Source: Anaerobranca californiensis DSM 14826 | GTDB taxonomy: Bacteria > Bacillota > Proteinivoracia > Proteinivoracales > Proteinivoracaceae | Assembly: GCF_900142275.1 (NCBI RefSeq) | Contig: NZ_FRAI01000006.1 | Location: forward strand, 81,732 to 145,731 | Reading direction: 5' to 3' | Length of the DNA: 64,000 nt | In this document: piece after piece, positions 18,086 through 27,020 of the stretch | How positions within the stretch are numbered: the stretch's first letter is position 1 | Layout: each line of letters begins with the position of its first letter | Translations under genes and position numbers: made by a program | Notes under the pieces: model-generated | The model's input: only the letters and a program-made list of their open reading frames with translations | What the model was told of the DNA's origin: nothing | The model's database searches: none

Positions 18086-19039
18086 ATGGAAAGGGAATTA
18101 GCTTTAGAATTTATCAGAGTAACGGAAGCAGCTGCCATCGCTGCAGCACCCTTTATGGGTAGGGGAGATAAAGATGGGGCAGATCTAGCTGCTGTGGAAG
18201 CGATGAGAAAAGCCTTTGATCATGTAGATATCGATGGAACAGTTGTCATCGGTGAAGGGGAAATTGATAATGCTCCAATGCTCTATATAGGTGAAAAAGT
18301 AGGTTGTGGTAAAGAACCTAAAGTTGATATTGCAGTAGACCCCATAGAAGGGACTACCATAGTTTCAAAGGGCTTGCCTAATGCCATAGCAGTGTTAGCT
18401 GCTGGGCCAGGAGGTACATTTTTGCATGCTCCTGATATGTATATGGATAAATTAGCAGTAGGTCCAGGGGCAAGGGGTGTTATCGATATAAGTAAACCTA
18501 TAGAGGAAAACATTATTAAAGTGGCTGATGCCCTTGGGAAAAGGGTACAAGATATGACAGTAGCAATACTGGATAAACCTAGACATGCAGAGAGAATAGA
18601 GAGAATAAGGAGATTAGGGTGTAGAATTAATATTTTCCCCGATGGAGATGTGGCTATGGCTATTGCTACAGCCAACGAAGAACCGGAAATCGACCTGTTA
18701 ACAGGGATAGGGGGAGCACCGGAAGGAGTTATCGCTGCAGCAGCATTAAAGTGCTTAGATGGCGACTTTCAAGGGATATTAAAACCTAGAAATGATGAAG
18801 AAATTGCCAGGGCAAAGGAAATGGGAATTCTAGATATAAATAAAATATTAACTATTGATGATTTAGTAAAAGGTGATGATATATTTTTTGCAGCTACAGG
18901 TATTACTGGGGGAAATCTATTAAATGCTGTAAAGATAAAAAACAATATTGCTAGAACCCATTCTTTAGTAATGAGGGGTAAAACGGGAACAATAAGGTAT
19001 ATAACAGCTGTTCATAGATTAGACAAAAAGCAAATGTAA
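18086..19039 (+). CDS. glpX: Class II fructose-1,6-bisphosphatase, copy 1
   Basis: 317-residue GlpX-type phosphatase of gluconeogenesis. Metal and phosphate motifs are visible: [31 protein letters not shown] and [16 protein letters not shown] precedes the ATG. It shares most of its length with a second copy 0.8 kb downstream; the two flank the transaldolase gene. Copy 1 has TIVSKG after DPIEGT, whereas copy 2 has NLVAKG, so they have diverged. Confidence 0.95.
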   Translation: MERELALEFIRVTEAAAIAAAPFMGRGDKDGADLAAVEAMRKAFDHVDIDGTVVIGEGEIDNAPMLYIGEKVGCGKEPKVDIAVDPIEGTTIVSKGLPNAIAVLAAGPGGTFLHAPDMYMDKLAVGPGARGVIDISKPIEENIIKVADALGKRVQDMTVAILDKPRHAERIERIRRLGCRINIFPDGDVAMAIATANEEPEIDLLTGIGGAPEGVIAAAALKCLDGDFQGILKPRNDEEIARAKEMGILDINKILTIDDLVKGDDIFFAATGITGGNLLNAVKIKNNIARTHSLVMRGKTGTIRYITAVHRLDKKQM

Positions 19040-19063
19040 AATCAAATATAAGGAGGTTTTAAA

Positions 19064-19708
19064 ATGAGATTTTTTTTAGACACAGCAAACTTAGAGGAAA
19101 TTAAAGAAATTTATGAATTAGGTGTTATCGACGGTGTAACTACTAACCCATCTTTAGTGGCAAAAGAAGGAGTAGATTTCCATCAGCGGATAAAAGAAAT
19201 TGCCGAAGTAGTGAAAGGACCAATTAGTGCAGAGGTAATAGCTTTAGACCATGATGGTATGGTGAAAGAAGCTAGGGAATTGGCCAGCCTTGCTCCTAAT
19301 GTTGTTGTAAAAATTCCCATGACTAAAGAAGGGCTTAAAGCTGTTAAAACTTTATCAGGGGAAGGGATTAAGACAAATGTAACCTTAATCTTTTCAGCAA
19401 ATCAAGGAATTTTAGCAGCTAATGCTGGTGCCACTTATATTAGCCCCTTTATAGGTAGGTTAGATGATATAGGTCATGATGGGATGGAGTTAATTAAAGA
19501 ATTAGTAAAGGTATTTGACTACTACATGATAGATACAGAAATTATCGCTGCTAGTGTCCGACATCCTTTGCACTGTTTAAAAGCTATGGAAGCAGGAGCC
19601 CATATTGCTACAGTTCCAGCAAAAGTAATTGAGCAAATGATTAACCATCCAATGACTGATAAAGGGATAGCTGCTTTCTTAGCAGATTGGGAAAAAACTA
19701 AAAAATAA
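19064..19708 (+). CDS. tal: Transaldolase, fructose-6-phosphate aldolase type
   Basis: 214-residue TalC/FSA-type enzyme, a TIM barrel. The N-terminus [16 protein letters not shown] and [13 protein letters not shown] are diagnostic, and the Schiff-base lysine lies in [11 protein letters not shown]. Family members are either transaldolases of the pentose phosphate pathway or fructose-6-phosphate aldolases; clostridial ones with this context usually act as transaldolases, but sequence alone does not settle it. It lies between two glpX genes, and AAGGAGG precedes it. Confidence 0.92.
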   Translation: MRFFLDTANLEEIKEIYELGVIDGVTTNPSLVAKEGVDFHQRIKEIAEVVKGPISAEVIALDHDGMVKEARELASLAPNVVVKIPMTKEGLKAVKTLSGEGIKTNVTLIFSANQGILAANAGATYISPFIGRLDDIGHDGMELIKELVKVFDYYMIDTEIIAASVRHPLHCLKAMEAGAHIATVPAKVIEQMINHPMTDKGIAAFLADWEKTKK

Positions 19709-19724
19709 ACTGATATTAAGATTT

Positions 19725-19759
19725 GGGCAAGATTTTAAATAATCTTGCCCTTAAATTTT
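19725..19759 (+). terminator. Terminator after the transaldolase gene
   Basis: GGGCAAGATT and AATCTTGCCC form a perfect 10-bp stem around TTAAAT, followed by TTAAATTTT. It separates spo0F-glpX-tal from the second glpX. Confidence 0.85.
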
Positions 19760-19802
19760 GTTACACATTTCGCAAAAAATACTATATCACATTGAGCTTT
19801 TT

Positions 19803-19811
19803 TGGTATAAT
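19803..19811 (+). promoter_or_regulatory. Extended -10 promoter of the second glpX
   Basis: TTGGTATAAT contains a consensus TATAAT (19806-19811) with the TGn extension, 58 bp before the chosen start. No good -35 hexamer is visible 17 bp upstream, which is acceptable for extended -10 promoters. Confidence 0.5.
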
Positions 19812-19868
19812 AAGCATAACACAAATCTTATAAGAGTATAACTTATATAAGAGAGAGGAGTGCTTTGG

Positions 19869-20846
19869 ATGGAGAGAGAATTGGCTTTAGAGTTTGTTCG
19901 CGTTACAGAAGCTGCTGCTTTAGCTTCAGCTAGGCTAATGGGAAGGGGTTTAAAAGATGAGGCTGACCAAGCTGCCGTTCAGGCAATGAGGGCTATGTTT
20001 GACACTGTTTCAATGGATGGAGAAGTGGTTATTGGTGAAGGGGAAATGGATGAAGCACCAATGCTATATATTGGTGAAAAATTAGGGAATAAAAATGGTC
20101 CCAGACTTGACGTGGCAGTAGATCCCGTTGAAGGTACTAACCTTGTGGCTAAAGGGCTTCCAAATGCTATTGCAGTGGTAGCTACGGCACCAAAGGGAAA
20201 TTTATTACATGCTCCAGATATGTATATGGAAAAATTGGCTACTGGACCTTTGGGAAAGGGTAAAGTTAGTTTAGATAAAAGTCCTACAGAAAACTTGAAA
20301 ATTTTAGCAAAGACAATGAATAAAAGGGTTCAAGATTTAGTAGCAGTTATTTTAGACCGTCCAAGGCACCAAAAAATTATTGAAGAAGTGAGGAAGGCAG
20401 GGGCAAGGGTTAAACTTATTTCAGATGGTGATGTGGCAGCAGCTATTGCCACTGGCTATCCCAGTTCAGGTGTTGATATTCTCTTTGGTATTGGAGGAGC
20501 ACCGGAAGGGGTACTGGCTGCAGCGGCATTAAGGTGTTTAGGTGGAGAAATGCAAGGTCGGTTAGTGGTAGAAGATAAAAGTCAACAAGAGAGGCTAAAG
20601 GAGATGAATATAACTGACCCTAATAAAATTTTAAATATTTACGATTTAGCTGGAAGAGATGATGTAATCTTTGCCGCTACGGGAATTACCGATGGGGATT
20701 TATTGAAAGGTGTCAGATTTATGGGTAATATAGCCTTTACCGAATCGGTGGTGATGCGGGCTCAAACGGGAACTATTAGAACCATTTTTGCCCAACATTG
20801 TTTAGATAAAAAACCAAAAGTTTATCAAAATTTAATAGGTTACTAA
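19869..20846 (+). CDS. glpX: Class II fructose-1,6-bisphosphatase, copy 2
   Basis: 325-residue paralogue of the upstream GlpX, with the same motifs ([35 protein letters not shown]). The ATG at 19869 is preferred over the in-frame GTG at 19860 because AGAGAGGAG overlaps that GTG and is well spaced for the ATG. It has its own promoter and terminator, so it can be controlled apart from copy 1. In Bacillus subtilis one glpX stands at this place before rho; here rho is absent. Confidence 0.94.
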   Translation: MERELALEFVRVTEAAALASARLMGRGLKDEADQAAVQAMRAMFDTVSMDGEVVIGEGEMDEAPMLYIGEKLGNKNGPRLDVAVDPVEGTNLVAKGLPNAIAVVATAPKGNLLHAPDMYMEKLATGPLGKGKVSLDKSPTENLKILAKTMNKRVQDLVAVILDRPRHQKIIEEVRKAGARVKLISDGDVAAAIATGYPSSGVDILFGIGGAPEGVLAAAALRCLGGEMQGRLVVEDKSQQERLKEMNITDPNKILNIYDLAGRDDVIFAATGITDGDLLKGVRFMGNIAFTESVVMRAQTGTIRTIFAQHCLDKKPKVYQNLIGY

Positions 20847-20867
20847 GGGCTTTAGCCCTTTTTTTTC
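20845..20867 (+). terminator. Terminator of the second glpX
   Basis: AAGGGCT and AGCCCTT pair around a very short loop that overlaps the stop codon, followed by eight T residues. Confidence 0.85.
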
Positions 20868-20950
20868 ATATTCAAATGTGATATATTTTCTTTGTTAAAT
20901 GTCTAGGAGTTGGGAATACTTAAAAAAACTATAATTTGGAGGGTTTTTGG

Positions 20951-21937
20951 ATGGTTTGGCTATATTTTTTTGTAAGTGCAGCACTAATTGTTTACGCAGG
21001 AATGAGTTTGTCTAAAAATGCAGATATAATTGCAGAAAAAACAGGATTGGGTGGTGCCTTAATTGGGGCCCTTTTATTACCAGTTGTTACCTCTTTGCCG
21101 GAAATTGTTACTAGTGCCCAAGCAGCAATTATCGGGAACCCAGATATTGCAGTGGGTAATGTATTTGGAAGTAATATGTTTAATATTGTAATAATTGCCA
21201 TAGTGGATTTAGTACAAGGGAGAGGTCCCCTTATGGTACATATAAAGTTAGGACATATATTGACAGCGGGTGTTGGAATACTTCTTTCAGCATTGGCAGC
21301 GATCTTTATAATAATTAAAATGAATATCGCCATATTTGGTATTGGGCTAGATACACTGATTTTATTATTGGTATATTTAGCAGGTATAAGATTAATATTG
21401 AGATATAATAAAAGGCATAATTTAGAAGAAGAAAATGGGGAGGGTTATCCTGACATTCCTTTGCAAAAAGGGATTATAGGTTTTATTATTTCAGGGATAA
21501 TAATTGTTTTTTCTGGGAGGATGTTAGCTAATACCGGTAATGAAATTGCCCAAATTACAGGACTTGGTAGTAGCTTTGTAGGTTCATTTTTAATTGCTAT
21601 AACTACTTCACTACCTGAATTAGTTGCGACTTTTACCGCTGCTAAAATGGGAGCCTTTGATATGGCTATTGGTAATATCTTAGGTGCCAATGTAATGAAT
21701 ATTTTAATAATTTTTTTAACAGACTTGTTTTATGTAGGTAATCCTGTCCTTTCTGCAATTTCTATAGAAAATGGGATAACGGGGTTATTTGGAATTTGCC
21801 TTTCAATTATAGCTATTATTGGGATAATATATAGAAGTAAAAAAAGTGTTTTTACTTTAGGGTATGATAGTTGGGCAATAATAATAGGCTATATTTTAGC
21901 AGCTTTACTCCTCTTTAATTTAGGGATAACTTTATAA
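20951..21937 (+). CDS. Sodium/calcium exchanger family protein
   Basis: 328-residue inner-membrane antiporter of the CaCA family (YrbG-like), with ten predicted helices in two inverted halves. The two alpha-repeats are clear: PVVTSLPEIVTSAQA with VGNVFGSNMFNI, and AITTSLPELVATFTA with IGNILGANVMNI. It probably exchanges Ca2+ or another cation for Na+ or H+. The ATG at 20951 is chosen over a TTG at 20936 because the TTG lies inside the Shine-Dalgarno TTGGAGGG. It is monocistronic and has no counterpart in the Bacillus subtilis order of this region. Confidence 0.88.
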   Translation: MVWLYFFVSAALIVYAGMSLSKNADIIAEKTGLGGALIGALLLPVVTSLPEIVTSAQAAIIGNPDIAVGNVFGSNMFNIVIIAIVDLVQGRGPLMVHIKLGHILTAGVGILLSALAAIFIIIKMNIAIFGIGLDTLILLLVYLAGIRLILRYNKRHNLEEENGEGYPDIPLQKGIIGFIISGIIIVFSGRMLANTGNEIAQITGLGSSFVGSFLIAITTSLPELVATFTAAKMGAFDMAIGNILGANVMNILIIFLTDLFYVGNPVLSAISIENGITGLFGICLSIIAIIGIIYRSKKSVFTLGYDSWAIIIGYILAALLLFNLGITL

Positions 21938-22023
21938 TTAAAGGTAATTTATGCATATATTAACAAAAGGTGGATAGAATAACAGTGGGTTTGGCAATAA
22001 AAAATTACGAGGTGATTTGATTT

Positions 22024-23007
22024 ATGGATAGGCTCAGTTTTCTGTTTTCCATAGGACTAGTAGCATTACTACTACTAAGTACTATGGGAGCAGCCCTGGG
22101 ACATCCGGTAGCAGAACTGTCTATGCCAGCATTTTTTTGGCATGATGGTTTATTTGTAGAAGATGAGTTCCTTATTGAACAATATTTGCCAGACATGCCA
22201 CCGAATATAAGGGAGGAAGTAAAGGAAGATGTAAAAATAATTACCCATGTTGTTGTTAAGGGTGATACGGTAAAATCCATTGCAAAGGAGTATGGAATTG
22301 AAGAAAATACTATCATCAACAACAACAATATCTCAAACCCAAATCTCATTGTAGTAGGACAACAACTGAGATTCCCATCGGTAGATGGACTGATCCATAC
22401 AGTGAAAAGGGGAGATACTATATATGGATTAGCCCAAACTTATGGGATAACTATTGAGGATATATTAGAGGTAAATGAAGTTGATCCTACAGTTCTAACT
22501 GTAGGAAGTACACTAATACTACCTAATGCTAAGCCTGTAGTTGCCCAGCGAACAGTAGTATCATCCAGAAGTGGGACAACAACTGCTGTCGCTAGCATAC
22601 CAACCTTTAGGAACTTGTTATGGCCAGTTAATGGAGTGATAACTTCCCCGTATGGATGGAGAAGAAATCCTTTTAATTCAGCCCAAACCCAGTTTCACAG
22701 AGGATTAGACATAGGGGCCAGTAGAGGTACTCCAATTTTTGCAGCTACATCAGGTAAGGTAGTTCACAGTGGTTGGTTAAGTGGATATGGATATACTGTT
22801 ATTTTAGAACATGATAATAACTACACCCTTTATGCCCATGCCAGTTCTTTATCGGTAAAGAAAGGGCAGTGGGTGGAAAAAGGGCAAGAAATCGCGAGGG
22901 TAGGTGCCACAGGAAATGCTACCGGACCGCATCTACACTTCGAAATTCGGATAGGTGGCAATAGTTCTTCAAAAGCAGTAAATCCGATAAATTATCTACA
23001 AAGGTAA
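22024..23007 (+). CDS. Secreted LysM-LysM-M23 cell-wall endopeptidase
   Basis: 327 residues: an N-terminal signal or anchor helix (about 5-27), two LysM repeats (about 77-115, HVVVKGDTVKSIAKEYG; about 124-165, HTVKRGDTIYGLAQTYG) and a C-terminal M23 peptidase (about 215-320). Zinc ligands are intact in FHRGLDIGA and HLHFEIR. It would bind peptidoglycan and cut peptide bridges outside the membrane. GAGGTGATTTG precedes the ATG. In contrast to the SpoIIQ-like protein at 58.4 kb this peptidase looks catalytically complete. Confidence 0.93.
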   Translation: MDRLSFLFSIGLVALLLLSTMGAALGHPVAELSMPAFFWHDGLFVEDEFLIEQYLPDMPPNIREEVKEDVKIITHVVVKGDTVKSIAKEYGIEENTIINNNNISNPNLIVVGQQLRFPSVDGLIHTVKRGDTIYGLAQTYGITIEDILEVNEVDPTVLTVGSTLILPNAKPVVAQRTVVSSRSGTTTAVASIPTFRNLLWPVNGVITSPYGWRRNPFNSAQTQFHRGLDIGASRGTPIFAATSGKVVHSGWLSGYGYTVILEHDNNYTLYAHASSLSVKKGQWVEKGQEIARVGATGNATGPHLHFEIRIGGNSSSKAVNPINYLQR

Positions 23008-23009
23008 AA

Positions 23010-23031
23010 AAGGAGTGGGAAACCACTCCTT
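23010..23031 (+). terminator. Hairpin after the M23 peptidase gene
   Basis: AAGGAGTGG and CCACTCCTT form a perfect 9-bp stem around GAAA directly after the stop codon. Only a weak T stretch follows (TGAACATTTG), so it may be an inefficient terminator or a 3'-end stabiliser. Confidence 0.6.
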
Positions 23032-23069
23032 GAACATTTGGAATTGTAGATAGTAATTGTCAGTTTTTC

Positions 23070-23098
23070 TTGACTAATTTTCGCTAATTTGCTACAAT
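23070..23098 (+). promoter_or_regulatory. Sigma-A promoter of rpmE
   Basis: TTGACT, a 17-bp spacer and TACAAT lie 40 bp before the rpmE ATG; the start point would be near 23105. Confidence 0.82.
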
Positions 23099-23138
23099 TA
23101 TAGCATTGCCAAGAAATGCTGAAAGAGGTGAATCTGAT

Positions 23139-23336
23139 ATGAAACAAGCCATTCATCCAGAATACAAAAAAACTACAATTACTTGTGCCTGTGGTGAAGT
23201 AATTGAAACCCGTTCAACTAAAGAGGAAGTTAGAGTAGAAATTTGCTCAAAATGTCATCCATTCTACACAGGAAAACAAAAATTTGTTGATGCTGGTGGC
23301 CGTGTTGATAAATTCCGTCGTAAATACGGCATGTAG
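23139..23336 (+). CDS. rpmE: 50S ribosomal protein L31, zinc-binding type
   Basis: 65 residues. The first ATG after AGAGGTG gives [16 protein letters not shown], the normal N-terminus. The cysteines in CACGE and CSKCHPF form the zinc site of the C+ type of L31. The C-terminus [10 protein letters not shown] is typical. It has its own promoter and terminator. In Bacillus subtilis rho precedes rpmE; here a LysM-M23 gene takes that place. Confidence 0.97.
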   Translation: MKQAIHPEYKKTTITCACGEVIETRSTKEEVRVEICSKCHPFYTGKQKFVDAGGRVDKFRRKYGM

Positions 23337-23350
23337 TTTTAAAGTTATTA

Positions 23351-23387
23351 GATGCAGAGTCTCTTTTGGGACTCTGCATCTAATTTT
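23351..23387 (+). terminator. Terminator of rpmE
   Basis: GATGCAGAGTC and GACTCTGCATC form a perfect 11-bp stem around TCTTTTGG, followed by TAATTTT. Confidence 0.88.
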
Positions 23388-23460
23388 AAAAAGGGAAAGA
23401 AAGGGATATCAATAATTTTGTCGAATTTCATTAATAAAAGTGTTAATAGGGGGAGAGATT

Positions 23461-24036
23461 ATGCATATTATTAAAGATATGGGTTGGATTGAAGTAATAA
23501 CAGGTAGTATGTTTTCAGGGAAAAGTGAAGAGCTAATCCGTAGGGTAAAAAGGGCTAGGTACGGAAAGAAAAAAACATTAGTATTTAAACCAGAAATAGA
23601 TAATAGATATTGTGTAAATAGTGTAGTCTCCCATAATGGAGATCAAATAAATGCTATAAATATTTGTAAAGCGGAAGAAATACTTCAGTATGTGACAGAC
23701 AGTATTGATGTAGTTGCTATAGATGAAGCACAGTTTTTAGATGAAAAAATAGTAGATGTTTGTACTAAATTGGCTAATATGGGCAAAAGGGTGATAGTTG
23801 CAGGTTTAGATACAGACTTTAAAGGTGAACCCTTTGGCTTTATTCATATTTTGATGGCTATCTCAGAATATGTCGATAAACTCCAAGCAATCTGTGTAGT
23901 TTGTGGCAATCCTGCCAGCAGAACCCAGAGGCTAATTGAAGGGAAACCGGCAAAAGCTGATGATCCGGTAATTTTAATAGGGGCAACGGAATCTTATGAA
24001 GCAAGATGTAGGCGATGCCATTTAGTCCCAAAATAA
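23461..24036 (+). CDS. tdk: Thymidine kinase
   Basis: 191-residue type II thymidine kinase of nucleoside salvage. Walker A is [11 protein letters not shown], Walker B is [10 protein letters not shown], and the C-terminal zinc ribbon has CVVC and CRRC pairs. The ATG at 23461 follows AGGGGGAGAG; an upstream in-frame GTG at 23440 is less likely. It is followed after 11 bp by the DUF1385 gene, in the conserved rpmE-tdk-prfA region. Confidence 0.96.
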   Translation: MHIIKDMGWIEVITGSMFSGKSEELIRRVKRARYGKKKTLVFKPEIDNRYCVNSVVSHNGDQINAINICKAEEILQYVTDSIDVVAIDEAQFLDEKIVDVCTKLANMGKRVIVAGLDTDFKGEPFGFIHILMAISEYVDKLQAICVVCGNPASRTQRLIEGKPAKADDPVILIGATESYEARCRRCHLVPK

Positions 24037-24047
24037 GGAGGGATAAA

Positions 24048-24983
24048 ATGAAAGAAAAAACTAGTTTAGCGGTAGGCGGTCAAGCTGTTTTGGAAGGGGT
24101 AATGTTCCGCTTACAGAACAAAGCTACATTGGCGGTAAGAAAACCCGATGGGACCATCTATGTCGAAAAGAAAAATCTAGGTTCAAAGGGGAAAAAAACT
24201 CTGTCTTCTTGGCCTATCATTAGAGGTAGTCTTAACTTAATAGATGCTTTATCAGTGGGAGTAGAAATGCTCACTAAATCAGCGAATTTAAGTGAAGGTG
24301 AAGAAGGGGAAAATTTAAGTAAAAGGGAAATATTTTTCGCAGTATTTTTCGCAGTTATAACTGCCATAGGATTATTTTTTGTTTTACCCACATTAATTAC
24401 TGGTTTACTAGAAAAAATTACCCCACAAACTTTAGGTTTTAAAAACCTCATTGAAGGGTTAATTCGCTTAAGTATTTTTTTAATTTATATTTTTTTAGTA
24501 TCTAAAGTTAAAGAAATCCATAGGGTCTTTCAATATCATGGGGCAGAACACATGGTAGTCCATTGTCATGAACAAGGGGAAGAACTAACTGTGGAAAATG
24601 TTATGAAATACTCACCCCTTCACAAAAGATGTGGTACATCATTTTTATTAATAGTCATGGTAATTAGTATTTTAGTATTTTCCCTATTACCTTGGATGGC
24701 ACTTCTACCTAGGCTATTATTGCGGATTTTACTTATTCCTTTGATTGCTGGTTTAGCCTATGAAGTAACAAGGTTAGCGGGGAAATACAATTCCCCTGTT
24801 TTAAATATTATTATCTATCCAGGCCTTTGGCTTCAAAGATTAACTACAAAAACCCCCAACCCTTCCCAAGTAGAAGTAGCTATAGCTGCTATTACAGCCC
24901 TTTTAGAAGATGATAGTGTAATTGACAGAGAAAAACCTAATCTATATAATATAGATGAAATTGCTAACGAAGCAGAGGTGTAA
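24048..24983 (+). CDS. DUF1385 membrane protein (YqhQ family)
   Basis: 311 residues with about four transmembrane helices in the middle and C-terminal half. The family signatures [16 protein letters not shown] at the N-terminus and [24 protein letters not shown] are both present; conserved histidines suggest metal binding, but the function is unknown. The start at 24048 follows ATAAGGAGGG. It sits between tdk and prfA, its usual clostridial place, and is separated from prfA by 5 bp. Confidence 0.88.
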   Translation: MKEKTSLAVGGQAVLEGVMFRLQNKATLAVRKPDGTIYVEKKNLGSKGKKTLSSWPIIRGSLNLIDALSVGVEMLTKSANLSEGEEGENLSKREIFFAVFFAVITAIGLFFVLPTLITGLLEKITPQTLGFKNLIEGLIRLSIFLIYIFLVSKVKEIHRVFQYHGAEHMVVHCHEQGEELTVENVMKYSPLHKRCGTSFLLIVMVISILVFSLLPWMALLPRLLLRILLIPLIAGLAYEVTRLAGKYNSPVLNIIIYPGLWLQRLTTKTPNPSQVEVAIAAITALLEDDSVIDREKPNLYNIDEIANEAEV

Positions 24984-24988
24984 AAAAT

Positions 24989-26062
24989 ATGATGTTAGAT
25001 AAACTAAAAAGTATTGAAGAGAAATATGAAGAGTTAGAAAGACTGATATCAGACCCTGAAATTATAACAAATAACCAACAGCAATGGAGAAAATACACAA
25101 AAGAACATGCCGATTTAACTCCCATTGTTAACACTTATAGGGAATATAAAAAAGTTGTGGAATCATATCAAGAAATGAAAGATATATTGTACAGCAAAAT
25201 AGATCCTGAGCTAGTAGAACTAGCGAAAGAAGAATTGCCGGAGTTAGAGGAGAAAAAAGAAGAACTTGAAGAAAAATTAAAGATTTTGTTATTACCTAAA
25301 GATCCCAATGATTCTAAAAATGTTATTATGGAAATCAGGGGTAGTGCCGGTGGAGAAGAAGCGGCGTTATTTGCTTCAGATATCTTTAAAATGTATACCC
25401 GTTATGCAGAAATTAGGGGTTGGAGAGTTGAAATTATGGATGCCCACTACACCGATATAGGAGGGATTAAAGAAATAATTTTCCTCATCGAAGGTGAAGG
25501 GGCTTACAGCCGCTTAAAATATGAAAGTGGTGTCCATAGGGTGCAAAGGATACCTACTACAGAATCTGGTGGTAGAATCCATACATCTACAATAACTGTA
25601 GCGGTGTTACCAGAAGCAGAAGAAGTGGAAGTGGAAATAAACCCAAATGATTTAAGGATAGATACCTTCTGTTCTTCTGGACCTGGAGGTCAAAGTGTTA
25701 ACACCACCCAATCAGCGGTGAGGATTACCCATTTACCTACTGGTATTGTAGTATCTATGCAGGATGAAAAATCCCAATTAAAAAATAGGGAAAAAGCTAT
25801 GCGGGTATTGAGGGCAAGATTGATGGAAAAATATGAGGAAGAAAGACGGGCAGAAATGGCAGAAAACCGTAAAAGCCAAGTGGGAACCGGTGATCGCAGT
25901 GAAAGGATTAGAACATATAACTTCCCACAAAGTAGGGTAACTGACCACCGAATCGGCTTAACCTTGCACAAACTAGATACTATTTTAGCAGGGGAACTTG
26001 ATGAAATAATTGATGCTTTAATTACTGCAGATCAACTTGAAAAATTAAAGAAGGTCGATTAA
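24989..26062 (+). CDS. prfA: Peptide chain release factor 1
   Basis: 357 residues. The catalytic GGQ lies in [16 protein letters not shown], and the codon-recognition tripeptide has the PxT form (PTT in [10 protein letters not shown]), which identifies RF1 (UAA/UAG) rather than RF2. It is the substrate of PrmC, encoded one base downstream. Two adjacent ATG codons (24989 and 24992) are possible starts. Confidence 0.97.
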   Translation: MMLDKLKSIEEKYEELERLISDPEIITNNQQQWRKYTKEHADLTPIVNTYREYKKVVESYQEMKDILYSKIDPELVELAKEELPELEEKKEELEEKLKILLLPKDPNDSKNVIMEIRGSAGGEEAALFASDIFKMYTRYAEIRGWRVEIMDAHYTDIGGIKEIIFLIEGEGAYSRLKYESGVHRVQRIPTTESGGRIHTSTITVAVLPEAEEVEVEINPNDLRIDTFCSSGPGGQSVNTTQSAVRITHLPTGIVVSMQDEKSQLKNREKAMRVLRARLMEKYEEERRAEMAENRKSQVGTGDRSERIRTYNFPQSRVTDHRIGLTLHKLDTILAGELDEIIDALITADQLEKLKKVD

Positions 26063-26063
26063 A

Positions 26064-26951
26064 ATGATTAAAACTATTAAAGAAGCCCTTATTTGGGCTT
26101 CTTCCTATCTAAAAAATCAAGGGATAGAAAACCCATATACTGAAAGTCAATTATTGTTAAAAAAGTTATTGGATCTTCCTTTAGTTAAATTGACATTACA
26201 GGAAAATCAACCCCTCACAGAACAACAATTAGAAAATTATCTTCAATGGGTCAAAAAACGGGGGGAAGGTTATCCCTATGCCTATATAATTAAAGGAAAA
26301 GAATTTATGGGTTTAGAATTTTATGTAGATCCAAGGGTCCTTATTCCTAGGCCAGAAACAGAAATTTTAGTAGAGTGGGCTATAAGCTATATAGAGCTAA
26401 ATAAAATTTCTGATTTCAAAATAGTTGATGTAGGAACAGGAAGTGGAGCTATAGGTATTTCTTTAGCTAAATATACTGGTAAAAAGATCTATGCAGTTGA
26501 TTTATCCATGGATAGTTTACAAGTAGCAAAACTTAACAGCGAGAAATTAGGAGTAGCTGATAAAATTAAGTTTTATCATGGAAATCTCCTTAAACCCTTA
26601 AAAAAACAAGGTCTAGAAGTTGATTTAGTAGTATCAAATCTTCCATATATCCCGGAAAGGGAATATGCAACATTACAAAGGGAAGTAAAAGAATTTGAGC
26701 CTTATACTGCATTAATTGGTGGTGAAACAGGCCTTGAAATTTATCAGGAACTAGTACAGCAACTTAAGGGTACCCTTAAAAAAGGTGGGGCATTGGCTAT
26801 AGAAATAGCATATAATCAAGGGCAAAGGGCAATAGACCATTTACAAAAAGGTGGTTTTCAAAAAACATATATTTTAAATGACCTAGCCGGCCATCAGCGG
26901 GTAGTTATAGGAGAAAATTTTATAGGAGAAAATTTTAAAAATTATGTTTAA
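26064..26951 (+). CDS. prmC: Release factor glutamine methyltransferase
   Basis: 295-residue SAM-dependent enzyme that methylates the GGQ glutamine of release factors; its gene directly follows prfA. The N-terminal helical domain (ASSYLKNQGIENPYTESQLLL) and SAM motif VDVGTGSGAIGISLA are typical. The catalytic tetrapeptide, normally NPPY, reads NLPY (SNLPYIPE). The C-terminus contains a duplicated IGENF encoded by a perfect 15-bp tandem repeat. The last codons run into the sigG regulatory hairpin. Confidence 0.94.
   Translation: MIKTIKEALIWASSYLKNQGIENPYTESQLLLKKLLDLPLVKLTLQENQPLTEQQLENYLQWVKKRGEGYPYAYIIKGKEFMGLEFYVDPRVLIPRPETEILVEWAISYIELNKISDFKIVDVGTGSGAIGISLAKYTGKKIYAVDLSMDSLQVAKLNSEKLGVADKIKFYHGNLLKPLKKQGLEVDLVVSNLPYIPEREYATLQREVKEFEPYTALIGGETGLEIYQELVQQLKGTLKKGGALAIEIAYNQGQRAIDHLQKGGFQKTYILNDLAGHQRVVIGENFIGENFKNYV
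26907..26936 (+). repeat. 15-bp perfect tandem duplication in the prmC 3' end
   Basis: Two adjacent copies of ATAGGAGAAAATTTT (26907-26921 and 26922-26936), in frame, add a second IGENF near the C-terminus of PrmC. Probably a slippage duplication. Each copy also resembles the -10 element of forespore promoters (GGnnAnAnTw), but a better-placed candidate for sigG lies just downstream. Confidence 0.85.
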
Positions 26952-26976
26952 AACCTCCCCTTACCAGTCAATAATA
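26946..26976 (+). promoter_or_regulatory. Candidate forespore (sigma-F/G) promoter of sigG
   Basis: GTTTA (26946-26950) fits the sigma-F -35 pattern GYWTA. After 16 bp, GTCAATAATA (26967-26976) fits GGnnAnAnTw except for one base. Transcription would start near 26983, downstream of the 5' arm of the hairpin that hides the sigG Shine-Dalgarno. Inferred from consensus matching by eye. Confidence 0.5.
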
Positions 26977-27020
26977 GTTATTGACTAAATTAGAAAAGAT
27001 TGGTAAGAGGGGGATTTTTT
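26954..27020 (+). promoter_or_regulatory. Shine-Dalgarno-occluding hairpin/terminator between prmC and sigG
   Basis: CCTCCCCTTACCA (26954-26966) pairs with TGGTAAGAGGGGG (27001-27013), with one mismatch and one G-U pair; the 3' arm is the sigG Shine-Dalgarno. A second inverted repeat, AGTCAATAA/TTATTGACT (26966-26986), is nested inside. Six T residues (27015-27020) follow and abut the ATG. RNA reading through from prmC would terminate or carry a blocked ribosome site. In Bacillus subtilis a stem-loop hiding the sigG ribosome site is known, so the parallel is direct. Confidence 0.82.
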
